Below, in pieces: positions 26,904-35,331 of a stretch of 64,000 nt of DNA. Every line of letters begins with the position of its first letter. Positions within the stretch are counted from its first letter, which is position 1. The notes under the pieces are model-generated. The model was not told the DNA's origin. It saw nothing but the letters and a program-made list of their open reading frames with translations, and did no database searches. Source of the stretch: Winogradskyella sp. J14-2 (GTDB lineage: Bacteria > Bacteroidota > Bacteroidia > Flavobacteriales > Flavobacteriaceae); assembly GCF_001971725.1 (NCBI RefSeq), contig NZ_CP019388.1, positions 3,242,501-3,306,500 on the forward strand, read 5' to 3'. A program made the translations under genes and the position numbers.

Positions 26904-27653
26904 TTAAGAATTTTCAGGTGCAGTTTTTAATGCTGATGAAGCTACCGCTAAACTGTATATAACAAGACCGAATCCTATTTTATTAACGGCATCACCGATG
27001 TTATAAATTACATCCATATTAAGACCTAATCCTGCTAATCCATCATACCATCCTGGTGTACCTGCCATGTATCCTAGAGGGTAAATAGCCCAGCCAACAA
27101 GCACAAACCAACATAAAGCTTTATGAGCGCTTAATACTGCTCCACCTGCTTGTTCTGCCAGCTTTTTTGCCTCGCCAAGCCAAATCATATAAACAATTAC
27201 AAAATAAGCAACACCAGATACTAAGCCCCAAAACCATGCTTGGTCTCTGTAAACAGCCTCACCAAAATAACCTGTGACAAGCATTATTACAGAAAGCCCA
27301 ATTAATTTCCACATCAATGCTTTTTTGGCACCAGCAACTTTAAGGATAAGATAAAATTCAACGCACATTAATGGTACTGTTAATACCCAATCTACATACC
27401 TGAAAAAGGTTGGTGATTCTGCGTAAGTTCCCCAATAATCTCGCATATACCAATAATGCACAGCAGCAATAAAGGTAATAAGACCAGAAACGAGGATAGA
27501 AGTTCGCCATTTTTTATCAAAACTATTCATTGATAAAAAGAAAAAGGCCGAAGCGGCCATCATTGCCATACATCCTACAAAGAATGTAAAGCCTACGTAG
27601 TCATCTGTTGCAATTTTTTGCACTCCATCGATGAGAATGGTTAGTAATGTCAT
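26904..27653 (-). CDS. proteorhodopsin, green-tuned, proton-pump type
   Basis: A 249-residue seven-helix light-driven pump. Helix C reads RYVDWVLTVPLMCVEFYL: Asp88, Thr92 and Glu99 match the DTE set of H+ pumps (D97, T101, E108 in the reference protein). Met96 sits at the spectral tuning position 105, where Met or Leu means green absorption and Gln blue. His66 matches the Asp-partner H75. The retinal Schiff-base lysine is Lys225 in DAVNKIGFG. Retinal would come from the divergent blh product. The gene is monocistronic, with two palindromic operators upstream and a strong terminator downstream. Confidence 0.97.
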   Translation of the reverse strand: MTLLTILIDGVQKIATDDYVGFTFFVGCMAMMAASAFFFLSMNSFDKKWRTSILVSGLITFIAAVHYWYMRDYWGTYAESPTFFRYVDWVLTVPLMCVEFYLILKVAGAKKALMWKLIGLSVIMLVTGYFGEAVYRDQAWFWGLVSGVAYFVIVYMIWLGEAKKLAEQAGGAVLSAHKALCWFVLVGWAIYPLGYMAGTPGWYDGLAGLGLNMDVIYNIGDAVNKIGFGLVIYSLAVASSALKTAPENS

Positions 27654-27666
27654 AACAATTTATTTT

Positions 27667-27700
27667 ATGTTTAATCAAATTTAAATAATGTTAAACAAAA
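27667..27700. promoter_or_regulatory. putative shared light-regulon operator, copy B
   Basis: ATGTTTAA-N16-TTAAACAAAA, 14 bp from the proteorhodopsin start codon. Its 16-nt spacer contains, on the minus strand, TAAATTTG (27683-27676), an exact -7 match, so a bound protein would flank the promoter of the proteorhodopsin gene. Identical in both blocks and in spacing to copy A at 4834. Confidence 0.74.
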
Positions 27701-27701
27701 A

Positions 27702-27735
27702 ATGTTTAAAATTTTCATAAAAAAATTAAACAAAA
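27702..27735. promoter_or_regulatory. putative shared light-regulon operator, copy C
   Basis: A second ATGTTTAA-N16-TTAAACAAAA placed exactly 35 bp after copy B, with one base between them. The spacer sequence differs from copies A and B, so only the two outer blocks are conserved. It lies 24 bp before the preferred blh start and 49 bp upstream of the proteorhodopsin start. Confidence 0.74.
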
Positions 27736-27758
27736 TAAAATATTACTACCTTTATGTT

Positions 27759-28628
27759 ATGAAATTTCCAGTATTTAACTTAATTATTACGGTTTTTTTA
27801 TTTTGGTTAACTATACAGGTAGATAGTCAATTTGAGAAGTATCTATCGTATATTTTGGTCTGTTCTGTTGGTATTTTACATGGTGCAAACGACATTTCTA
27901 TATTGAGCATTCTTGTAAAAGGCTATAAAGGAAATAAGTTTTTTTTAGCGTTGTATATAATTCTTATACTCTCAAATATCTTTATTTTCTTTACTTCGCC
28001 TTTATTCGCATTAATCGTATTTATTGCAATTAGTTGTTATCATTTTGGCGAACAGCATTACAGTCATTTTATTAAACAACGTGGTTTAAAGTCATCACTT
28101 TTCTTTTTTAGTTATGGGTTTCTAATTTTTGGACTACTGTTTTATACTAATTTAAATGAAACCAATAAAATTGTTTTTGAATTAGCAGGTGTGTCAATTC
28201 GTAAAGATATATTTCTATATTTTTTATGGTTTGGCATTATTTCAACTATACTGTCAACTATCATAAATTCTAAGAACTTTACCGCTGAGTTTAATTATTT
28301 GCAAGAATTGTTTCTAATCCTATTATTTGCACTTTTATTTAATCTAGCAACTTTACTGTGGGCTTTTGCCATATATTTTGTCGTATGGCATTCTGTACCA
28401 AGTCTCATAGATCAAATAAAAGTTTTGTATGGCGATACAAATAAAATCCATTGGATTAATTATATAAAAACATCATTCATATATTGGTTAATATCTATTG
28501 TTGGTTTAGTTCTGCTTTACTTTGGAAGTATTTATTTACAATTTAATTTCATCACTTCATTTTTCGCTTTTTTAGCAGCTATTACTGTTCCTCACGTTAT
28601 TGTTATGTACTTTTTTAATAAGAATTAA
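27759..28628 (+). CDS. blh: Brp/Blh family beta-carotene 15,15'-dioxygenase
   Basis: A 289-residue membrane enzyme that cleaves beta-carotene into two retinal molecules for proteorhodopsin. Conserved histidines occur in LHGANDISIL, CYHFGEQHY, WHSVPSL and VPHVIVMY, which supply the iron ligands of the family. It is divergent from the proteorhodopsin gene, the classic arrangement. An in-frame ATG 57 bp upstream (27702) would place operator copy C inside the coding region and add a Lys-rich leader, so I prefer the ATG at 27759. A TACCTTTA -7-like box precedes it at 27747. No carotenoid crt genes are in the window. Confidence 0.93.
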   Translation: MKFPVFNLIITVFLFWLTIQVDSQFEKYLSYILVCSVGILHGANDISILSILVKGYKGNKFFLALYIILILSNIFIFFTSPLFALIVFIAISCYHFGEQHYSHFIKQRGLKSSLFFFSYGFLIFGLLFYTNLNETNKIVFELAGVSIRKDIFLYFLWFGIISTILSTIINSKNFTAEFNYLQELFLILLFALLFNLATLLWAFAIYFVVWHSVPSLIDQIKVLYGDTNKIHWINYIKTSFIYWLISIVGLVLLYFGSIYLQFNFITSFFAFLAAITVPHVIVMYFFNKN

Positions 28629-28672
28629 AAATTTATTAGTCTTAAAAAATTGCTTTTCTTTATTTTTAGTGA

Positions 28673-29818
28673 ATGAAAACATTAGGACTAAATACCATTT
28701 GCACGCACGTTGGCGAGGTTGAAGACAAACAGTTTAAAGGTGCTGTATCTCCCATATATTTAAGCTCATCATACGAATTTTTAGATGTTGATGTAAAGCG
28801 CTATCCACGCTATTTTAACACTCCAAACCAAGAATATTTAGCGAAGAAGATTGCTGCTTTAGAGCATACCGAAGCAGCTCTGATTTTTGGATCTGGTATG
28901 GCAGCAATTAGCCATATGTTTTTAGCCTTCTTACAGAAAGGCGATCATTTGGTGGTGCAAAATACATTGTATGGTGGAACGGTTAATTTTATAAAAGAAG
29001 AATTTCCAAAATATGGTATTGAATATACCTTCACTAAAGGTTATAAAGTTGAAGATTTTGAAGCGGCTATTCAACCTAATACTAAGTTGATTCATATTGA
29101 AACTCCTTCAAATCCATTATTAACTATTACAGATATTAAGGCTATCGCCAAACTTGGTAAAGCCAAAAATATAATAACATCTATTGATAACACGTTTGCT
29201 TCACCAGTAAATCAAAATCCGATTGATTTTGGCATTGATATGGTGATGCATTCCGCTACAAAATATTTTGGTGGTCATAGTGATATTTGTGCAGGTGCAG
29301 TAGCAAGTTCTCAAGATTATATTGATAGAATTTGGAATGTAAGCAAGAATTTAGGTGGAAGCCTTAGCGACATGACGGTTTGGATGTTAGAGCGCAGTAT
29401 GAAAACTTTGGGCTTACGCGTAAAAGCACAAACCAAGAATGCTATGAAAATGGCGAAATGGCTAAGCAAACACCCAAAAATTGCCAAAGTCTATTATCCT
29501 GGTTTAAAATCGCATCCTGAGCACAAATTAGCAAAATCTCAAATGAAAGGATTTGGTGCTATGCTATCTTTTGAATTAATAGATGGTCTAGATGCCTATC
29601 ACTTTCAGAAATCATTAAAACTCATTAAATCTTCTATGAGTTTAGCAGGTGTAGAAAGTACAGTAATTTCTCCACACCTAACATCACATGCACTTCTAAC
29701 ACAAGACGAGCGAGATAAAGTTGGGATAAGCGACCAACTAATTAGATTTTCAGTAGGTATTGAAGATGTAAAAGATTTAAAACGTGATATCGAAAAGGCT
29801 ATAGCTGCACTAAAGTAG
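28673..29818 (+). CDS. Cys/Met metabolism PLP-dependent lyase/synthase
   Basis: A 381-residue fold-type I PLP enzyme of the cystathionine gamma-synthase/methionine gamma-lyase family. The PLP lysine is in MHSATKYFGGHSDI (about 206), and NTLYGGTVNFI and SLAGVESTVISPH are typical. Members make or split thioethers of Cys, Met and homoserine. The exact reaction cannot be fixed from sequence. Its 3' end overlaps the convergent DUF2490 gene by 20 bp. Confidence 0.88.
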   Translation: MKTLGLNTICTHVGEVEDKQFKGAVSPIYLSSSYEFLDVDVKRYPRYFNTPNQEYLAKKIAALEHTEAALIFGSGMAAISHMFLAFLQKGDHLVVQNTLYGGTVNFIKEEFPKYGIEYTFTKGYKVEDFEAAIQPNTKLIHIETPSNPLLTITDIKAIAKLGKAKNIITSIDNTFASPVNQNPIDFGIDMVMHSATKYFGGHSDICAGAVASSQDYIDRIWNVSKNLGGSLSDMTVWMLERSMKTLGLRVKAQTKNAMKMAKWLSKHPKIAKVYYPGLKSHPEHKLAKSQMKGFGAMLSFELIDGLDAYHFQKSLKLIKSSMSLAGVESTVISPHLTSHALLTQDERDKVGISDQLIRFSVGIEDVKDLKRDIEKAIAALK

Positions 29819-30491
29819 TGCTAGGTTTGCGTCTGTCAGTTTTAAAGCTAATACCAATTTGTATTCTGTTGAGATTGTGTTTTCGAATATGCTGTTTTAA
29901 ATAGCCTATTTGTAATTGCGAATGTTTGGTGACTTTAAAACCAAAACCTGTGTAAAAACGGTTTTCATGAAATGCCTGATCTTGAAAGTTTACAAAAGGT
30001 TCTTCTAAAACGTTTATGAAAATAGTATTACTTAAATTATATTTTAAACTTAATCGATATCTAAATCGATTTTGAAGTTCATTTCTGTTTGAAAAGTCTA
30101 AAAAGCGTTGTTCAAATCTAGCTCTGTGTTGAATGTTTAATTTTGATATATTATGATTGATGGCATATTGTTCGTATACGCGATGCTCATGTACGTTTGG
30201 TTGATGGTCAAACTCAAAAACAGTATCGATATCTAAGTAAGCATAACCCAAACCAATGGTTTCATTATTACTTATGTGATAGTTGCCACGTATAGAAACA
30301 AATGCTAGGTTATAATTTGAAGATGTTTCATAAAATCGTAACTCAGCGCAGGGATTTATGCTAAAACGCTCACTTAATCTATGATGACTACCATAAGTAT
30401 ACCAAGTACCTAAATGACTTTCTGATGGATTTTGGGCTATGAGATTGGTTGTAACTAAAACTAAAAATACAACGGTTAGTAGAATTCTCAT
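29799..30491 (-). CDS. DUF2490 outer-membrane beta-barrel-like protein
   Basis: A 230-residue secreted protein (signal peptide to about residue 19, ending in TNLIAQ). The rest alternates beta strands with aromatic residues (LGTWYTYGSHHRLSERFSIN, HRARFEQRFLDFSNRNELQNRFRYRLSLKYN), typical of DUF2490 barrels in the outer membrane. Function unknown. Its 3' end overlaps the PLP enzyme gene on the other strand. Confidence 0.82.
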   Translation of the reverse strand: MRILLTVVFLVLVTTNLIAQNPSESHLGTWYTYGSHHRLSERFSINPCAELRFYETSSNYNLAFVSIRGNYHISNNETIGLGYAYLDIDTVFEFDHQPNVHEHRVYEQYAINHNISKLNIQHRARFEQRFLDFSNRNELQNRFRYRLSLKYNLSNTIFINVLEEPFVNFQDQAFHENRFYTGFGFKVTKHSQLQIGYLKQHIRKHNLNRIQIGISFKTDRRKPSTTLVQL

Positions 30492-30536
30492 ATAATTTAC
30501 AATCTATGAGCTTTAGAATTAATATTCAGTTAAAAT

Positions 30537-30568
30537 AAAGAAAAAGAGGAGCTCCATGAGAGCTCCTC
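30537..30568 (-). terminator. terminator after pckA
   Basis: A 9-bp perfect stem (GAGGAGCTC / GAGCTCCTC) with loop CATGA at 30546-30568, followed on the minus strand by TTTTTC and further T. It lies 16 bp after the pckA stop. Confidence 0.85.
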
Positions 30569-30583
30569 CTTGTCATGGAATTA

Positions 30584-32221
30584 TTAAACATGGTCTGTTA
30601 AATGATGGTGTTCATCAATTAATGGACCTCCTTCTATAATTTGATCAGAAGCTTCACTTGCAAATTTTTCAAAGTTTAAGTGGAAAGAGTGCGCTAACTG
30701 AATAGCTTTACTAATGTAAGCTCCTTTTTGTAACCACGTATTCATTGGGTCTAACATTTCTGTAGGAACGTTAGGAATATATTTTGGCATATTTAATCCA
30801 AAAATTGGATGTTGTTCATAGTCAACATTATCTAACTCTCCATTGAGAATTGCAGTAATCATAGCTCTTGTATATTTTAATTTAATACGCGAACCAACTC
30901 CGTAAGGTCCGCCACTCCAGCCAGTATTAAGTAACCAAACATTAACACCAGCTTCTTGCATTTTGCTACTTAGCATTTCGGCATACTTAGTTGGGTGTAA
31001 TGGCATAAATGGCTCACCAAAACAGGCAGAGAATGAAGGTACAGGCTCTGTAATACCAGCTTCTGTACCAGCTACTTTTGCTGTATAACCAGAGATAAAG
31101 TGGTATGCGGCTTGTCCTGGAGTTAACTTAGATACAGGAGGTAGTACACCAAATGCATCACAAGTTAAAAAGAATATATTCTTAGGATTATCTGCGTATG
31201 AAGGTTGCTGAATATTATCTATATGGTCAATAGGGTAACTCACGCGTGTATTTTGTGTAATACTGCTATCCATATAATCTACTTCGCCATTATCTTTAAA
31301 GATTACATTTTCTAAAATAGCACCAGGCTTAATAGCTCTATAGATGTCTGGTTCTTTTTCTTCCGTTAAATCAATCACTTTAGCGTAGCAGCCACCTTCA
31401 AAATTAAATATTCTGTTGTCAGCTGTCCAGCCATGCTCATCATCACCAATTAATTTTCTGTTAGGATCAGCAGATAGTGTGGTTTTACCAGTACCAGATA
31501 AACCAAAAAAGATAGCGGTTTCTCCATCTTCGCCAACATTGGCAGAGCAGTGCATTGGTAACACGTTTTTGTCTACAGGTAGTATCATGTTTAGAGCAGA
31601 GAAAATTCCTTTTTTCATTTCACCTGTATAGGCAGAACCACCTACTAATGCTATTTTTTTAGTGAAATTAAGAATTGAGAAGTTGCCTTGTCTTAAACCA
31701 TGTTTTTTAGGTTCTGTACATTCGTAGCCAGGTGCACAAAGCACTAACCAGTCTTCTTCAAAATTTTCTAATTCTTCTGCAGTTGGTCTTAAAAACATAT
31801 TGTATATAAACATGTTAGACCATGGATATTCTGTTACAGTTCTAACTCCCATTCTATATTTTGGGTCTGAGCATACAAAACCATCACGAACATAAATTTC
31901 TTTTCCACTTAAATACTTTTCTATTTCACCTTGTAGATAATCGAAATTTTCTGGTGATATGGCTTTGTTTGTTTTTCCCCACCAAACTCTATCTTTAGTA
32001 TAATCGTCTTTAACTAAAAATCTATCTTGAGGTGAGCGTCCTGTAAATTTTCCGGTATTAATGGCTAAGGTGCCATTAGTAGTTTCTTTGCCCATTCCTT
32101 TTTTAATGGTAATGGCCTGTAGTTTTTCTGGCGCAAGATTCCAGTGTGCTTTGGTGTCTTTTAGTCCATACTTTGTAAGGTCTCTAGTTTTCATAATCGG
32201 ATCTTTTAATACTATTTCCAT
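30584..32221 (-). CDS. pckA: phosphoenolpyruvate carboxykinase (ATP)
   Basis: A 545-residue cytoplasmic enzyme that converts oxaloacetate plus ATP into phosphoenolpyruvate, the first step of gluconeogenesis. The kinase P-loop GLSGTGKTTLSADPNR and the metal-binding LIGDDEHGW follow in order. NTGKFTGRSPQDRF and the substrate-site region YPIDHIDNIQQP are also conserved. The length is normal. An alternative start at MKTRDLTKYG lies 9 codons downstream. It sits 12 bp after the SLC13 permease gene and is likely cotranscribed with it. Confidence 0.96.
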   Translation of the reverse strand: MEIVLKDPIMKTRDLTKYGLKDTKAHWNLAPEKLQAITIKKGMGKETTNGTLAINTGKFTGRSPQDRFLVKDDYTKDRVWWGKTNKAISPENFDYLQGEIEKYLSGKEIYVRDGFVCSDPKYRMGVRTVTEYPWSNMFIYNMFLRPTAEELENFEEDWLVLCAPGYECTEPKKHGLRQGNFSILNFTKKIALVGGSAYTGEMKKGIFSALNMILPVDKNVLPMHCSANVGEDGETAIFFGLSGTGKTTLSADPNRKLIGDDEHGWTADNRIFNFEGGCYAKVIDLTEEKEPDIYRAIKPGAILENVIFKDNGEVDYMDSSITQNTRVSYPIDHIDNIQQPSYADNPKNIFFLTCDAFGVLPPVSKLTPGQAAYHFISGYTAKVAGTEAGITEPVPSFSACFGEPFMPLHPTKYAEMLSSKMQEAGVNVWLLNTGWSGGPYGVGSRIKLKYTRAMITAILNGELDNVDYEQHPIFGLNMPKYIPNVPTEMLDPMNTWLQKGAYISKAIQLAHSFHLNFEKFASEASDQIIEGGPLIDEHHHLTDHV

Positions 32222-32233
32222 GAGTTAAAAATT

Positions 32234-34123
32234 TTAAAATGGCCAAATCAATGGCACTAAGGTTAATGTTGTTATTAAGAAGAGTAGAAGCAGTGGTGCA
32301 CCTACTTTTATATAATCAATAAATTTATATCCACCTGCCGTCATTACCATGGCATTTGTGGTGGTGCCTACAGGAGTTAAAAATGCTGTTGATGCACTTA
32401 TGGCAACTGCAATCATAAATGGCGCAGCAGAGAGATTTAGAGTATTAGCAGCAATAATTACAATAGGTGCCATTAAAACTGCTGTTGCAGAGTTGTTAAT
32501 TACCTGACTAAACATTGTGGTTAGTAAAAATACCCCTGCTAGTAACACTACAGGATGCATATTGCCCAATGTATTTACTAAACCATCGGCAATAAGTTTA
32601 GCGGTACCTGTCTTTTGAAGTGCTAATCCCATAGGAATCATGGCGGCAATCATAACGACACTTACCCAACTTATTCCTTTGTATGCTTTTGGGATTGGCA
32701 CACATCCTGTTAGTAATATAATACCTGCAGATATCAGTGCGGCAATTGCTCCTGGTACAATGTTAAATACCAATAATCCAATCATTAACACTAATGCAAA
32801 AAGTGCTATATAAGATTTGTAGGTAATATTAGTAACCGTTTTTGCTATACCTTCTGGACTACCAATAATGACTAAGTTTTCGTGATATGTTTTAAGTTGT
32901 TCTATATCGTTCCAAATACCTCTAATTAAGAAGGCATCACCAGCTTTAACCACAATTTCTCTATCTGTAAAAGGGGTATTGTTTCTAGAAGCAGCCATAA
33001 GTTGAATACCAAACCGTTTAAAGTAGCTGCCAATTTTTAAGCGTTTGCCAACCAATGTTGAATTGGGAGTTACAATAATTTCGGTCATACCTACCTCTTG
33101 GTTAATTAAATTATTGCGGAGCTCCTCTGCTATGGGTTCCAACGGAAGTAAGCCTAATCTAAATTTTATCATTAAAGCATTTATCGCTTCGGTAGTACCC
33201 TTAACAGTTATAATGTCATGATATTTAAATTCAGTTTCATTTGAAGGAAATTCAATAAAAGCCTCATTTCCCTTAAGAAGATTTGGGTGACGACGCTTAA
33301 TTCTTAGTACTGAAACTTGGTGATTATTTTCAAAATTCCATTCACCAATATGAGTGCCAAGCAGAGGCGATACAGATCGAACTCTTAAACGGTAATAATC
33401 GCCTTCAACTTTATAAGCTTCAATCCACTTATGCAGTGTGGTACTAATATTAACAGGTTTGTTGTTAGTTTTATTACTAGGTAATAATTTGTAGCCAATA
33501 TATCTAAAGTATAGCAGTGCAATCAATAAAAGCGGAAGACCAATTAATCCGAATTCAAAAAAAGAAAATCCTTCTAGACCACTTTCTAACATGGTATTAT
33601 TTACAATAATGTTTGGTGGTGTACCAGTTAAGGTTAACAAACCACCAGTGTTAGACCCAAAAGCTACTGGCATTAATAATTTAGATGGTAAAGTGCCAAT
33701 GCTCCAAGCAGAAGAAATAGTTACTGGTAATAAGGTTGCAACAGTACCTGTATTACTTACAACACCAGATAGTAGACCAGAACCAAGGGTTGTAATTAAT
33801 AAGAGTTTTGTAATGCTCTTGCCAGCCATTTTAATAAACTTTTGCCCAGCCAAAGCCGTCCAACCAGTTTGAGATAAGCCTTCGCCTATGATAAATAGCG
33901 CAGCAATCATAATCACTGTTGGGTTGCTAAAGCCGCTCAGAGTTTCTTTAAGATCTAAAATTCCAAAAACAAATAGGCTAAGCATAGAAAGTAGCGCAAT
34001 AATATCTGGTGTAAATTTTCCCCAAATGAAAAGCACAATTGTTATAATTAAGATTACCAGCATTAAATTCATATTAATATGTGCTTTAAAAACTACCGTA
34101 AAGTTAAAGGCAATGCAAGCCAA
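32234..34123 (-). CDS. SLC13/DASS family permease with TrkA-C domains
   Basis: A 629-residue inner-membrane protein. Two membrane halves (about 20-215 and 440-629) flank a soluble region with two TrkA-C/RCK-C-like modules (about 245-425: LRVRSVSPLLGTHIGEW ... EIIVTPNSTLVGKRLKIGSYF). The halves carry family motifs such as SNTGTVATLLPV and INNSATAVLMAPI. Relatives move dicarboxylates or sulfate with Na+, and the TrkA-C form is often of unknown substrate. The gene precedes pckA closely; a C4-dicarboxylate role would fit but is not shown. Confidence 0.88.
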   Translation of the reverse strand: MACIAFNFTVVFKAHINMNLMLVILIITIVLFIWGKFTPDIIALLSMLSLFVFGILDLKETLSGFSNPTVIMIAALFIIGEGLSQTGWTALAGQKFIKMAGKSITKLLLITTLGSGLLSGVVSNTGTVATLLPVTISSAWSIGTLPSKLLMPVAFGSNTGGLLTLTGTPPNIIVNNTMLESGLEGFSFFEFGLIGLPLLLIALLYFRYIGYKLLPSNKTNNKPVNISTTLHKWIEAYKVEGDYYRLRVRSVSPLLGTHIGEWNFENNHQVSVLRIKRRHPNLLKGNEAFIEFPSNETEFKYHDIITVKGTTEAINALMIKFRLGLLPLEPIAEELRNNLINQEVGMTEIIVTPNSTLVGKRLKIGSYFKRFGIQLMAASRNNTPFTDREIVVKAGDAFLIRGIWNDIEQLKTYHENLVIIGSPEGIAKTVTNITYKSYIALFALVLMIGLLVFNIVPGAIAALISAGIILLTGCVPIPKAYKGISWVSVVMIAAMIPMGLALQKTGTAKLIADGLVNTLGNMHPVVLLAGVFLLTTMFSQVINNSATAVLMAPIVIIAANTLNLSAAPFMIAVAISASTAFLTPVGTTTNAMVMTAGGYKFIDYIKVGAPLLLLFLITTLTLVPLIWPF

Positions 34124-34293
34124 TATTTATGATTAAAGTCATGCTTTAAAGGATTTATGAATTATTCAATTATCGGTAGAATATATAGTGACAAATGAAA
34201 GAAAGCTTAAGCGAAACCGTTTGCGAAATAGAAATAAGATGAATTTCTATATCCTTTTTAATATTTTTGACATTAAAGAAAAAAAAAAAACAC

Positions 34294-35016
34294 ATGAAAT
34301 TAGATATTTTAGCTATTGGCGCTCATCCCGACGATGTAGAATTAGGTTGCGGTGCTACAATTGCCAAAGAGGTAGCAAATGGCAAAAAAGTAGGTATTAT
34401 AGATTTAACAAGAGGAGAACTTGGAACTAGAGGGACTGCAGACACTAGAGACGTAGAAGCTTTTAACGCAGCAAAAATTCTAAATGTAGCCATGCGAACC
34501 AATATGGAATTTGCCGATGGCTTTTTTGTTAATGATAAGGCGCACCAAATAGAACTTATAAAAGAAATACGAAAGTACAGGCCAGAAATAATTTTGTGTA
34601 ACGCTATTGAAGACAGGCATATAGACCATGCTAAAGGTAGCAAGCTTGTTAGTGATGCTTGTTTTTTGAGCGGACTAAGAAAAATTAACACAAAACATGT
34701 AGATGAAGATGATTGGCAAGCCCCTTGGAGACCTAAAGCTGTATATCATTACATGCAATGGAAAGACTTAGAACCAGATATTGTGGTTGATATTACAGGT
34801 TTTATTGAAAAAAAGATGGAAGCCGTTTTAGCCTACAAAACGCAGTTTTATGATCCTGATAGTAAGGAGCCCGAAACTCCTATTTCTAGTAAAAACTTTA
34901 CTGATAGTATTATTTATAGGGCAAGAAACGCTGGGAGACTCGTTGGTATTGAATACGGTGAAGGGTTTAATGTAGAACGCTATCCTGCGGTTGATTCTTT
35001 ATTTGATTTAAAATAA
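34294..35016 (+). CDS. bshB1: bacillithiol biosynthesis deacetylase BshB1
   Basis: A 240-residue LmbE/PIG-L enzyme that removes the acetyl group from GlcNAc-malate in bacillithiol synthesis. The zinc motif AHPDDVELGCG starts at residue 10. IEDRHIDHAKG and GEGFNVERYPAV are characteristic of BshB1. I chose ATG 34294 because MKLDILAIG is the family N-terminus; an upstream in-frame ATG at 34267 would translate a run of 12 A (34279-34290) into a Lys tail. bshA and bshC are not in the window. Confidence 0.92.
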   Translation: MKLDILAIGAHPDDVELGCGATIAKEVANGKKVGIIDLTRGELGTRGTADTRDVEAFNAAKILNVAMRTNMEFADGFFVNDKAHQIELIKEIRKYRPEIILCNAIEDRHIDHAKGSKLVSDACFLSGLRKINTKHVDEDDWQAPWRPKAVYHYMQWKDLEPDIVVDITGFIEKKMEAVLAYKTQFYDPDSKEPETPISSKNFTDSIIYRARNAGRLVGIEYGEGFNVERYPAVDSLFDLK

Positions 35017-35029
35017 GTAAAGAAAACGT

Positions 35030-35060
35030 TTTGTAGAAATAGGTAAATAATTTACATTTG
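35030..35060 (+). promoter_or_regulatory. tRNA-His promoter
   Basis: TTTG (35030-35033), a 19-bp spacer and TACATTTG (35053-35060). This is a full match to the Bacteroidota housekeeping promoter TTTG-N19-TAnnTTTG, 16 bp before the tRNA. Confidence 0.85.
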
Positions 35061-35076
35061 CAATCCAATTTTAAAT

Positions 35077-35151
35077 GGTGGTTGTAGCTCAGTTGGTTAG
35101 AGCGCCTGATTGTGGTTCAGGAGGTCGTCGGTTCGAGACCGATCTTCCACC
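35077..35151 (+). tRNA. tRNA-His (GTG)
   Basis: A cloverleaf with D-arm GCTCAGTTGGTTAGAGC, anticodon loop TTGTGGT (anticodon GTG) on stem CCTGA/TCAGG, and T-loop TTCGAGA. The extra G at -1 (35077), specific for tRNA-His, faces C73. Positions 5:68 and 6:67 of the acceptor stem appear as T-T pairs. The CCA end is not encoded. Confidence 0.95.
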
Positions 35152-35158
35152 CAAAAAG

Positions 35159-35190
35159 ACAAAGCCTTTCAGTAATGAAAGGCTTTTTTT
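35159..35190 (+). terminator. terminator after tRNA-His
   Basis: Stem AAAGCCTTTC / GAAAGGCTTT with a 6-nt loop and a T-run, 10 bp downstream of the tRNA. Confidence 0.88.
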
Positions 35191-35207
35191 GTATATCGGG
35201 TAAAGTT

Positions 35208-35301
35208 TATGATTTCGTTGCGTGTTTCAGCAACTAATTTAGCAAATACAGACCAAATATAAAATCCGCGAGGACTTTCGTGATTAGGCTATTATTAGCA
35301 A
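35208..35301. repeat. intergenic repeat element, copy 2
   Basis: It shares ordered blocks with 13509-13630 (TATGATTTCGTTRCGT, AACTAATTT, TATTATTAGCAA). With 58485-58560 it shares GATTAGG followed by TAGCAATGA-TTATA. It lies at the 3' end of the minus-strand S41 peptidase gene. Confidence 0.6.
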
Positions 35302-35331
35302 TGAATTATACACAGTGTTTACAACAGTATT

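Noticed and set aside
27702-27758. Longer blh start at 27702
   Set aside because: It would place operator copy C inside the coding region and add an atypical Lys-rich leader before the first hydrophobic helix; the ATG at 27759 fits better.
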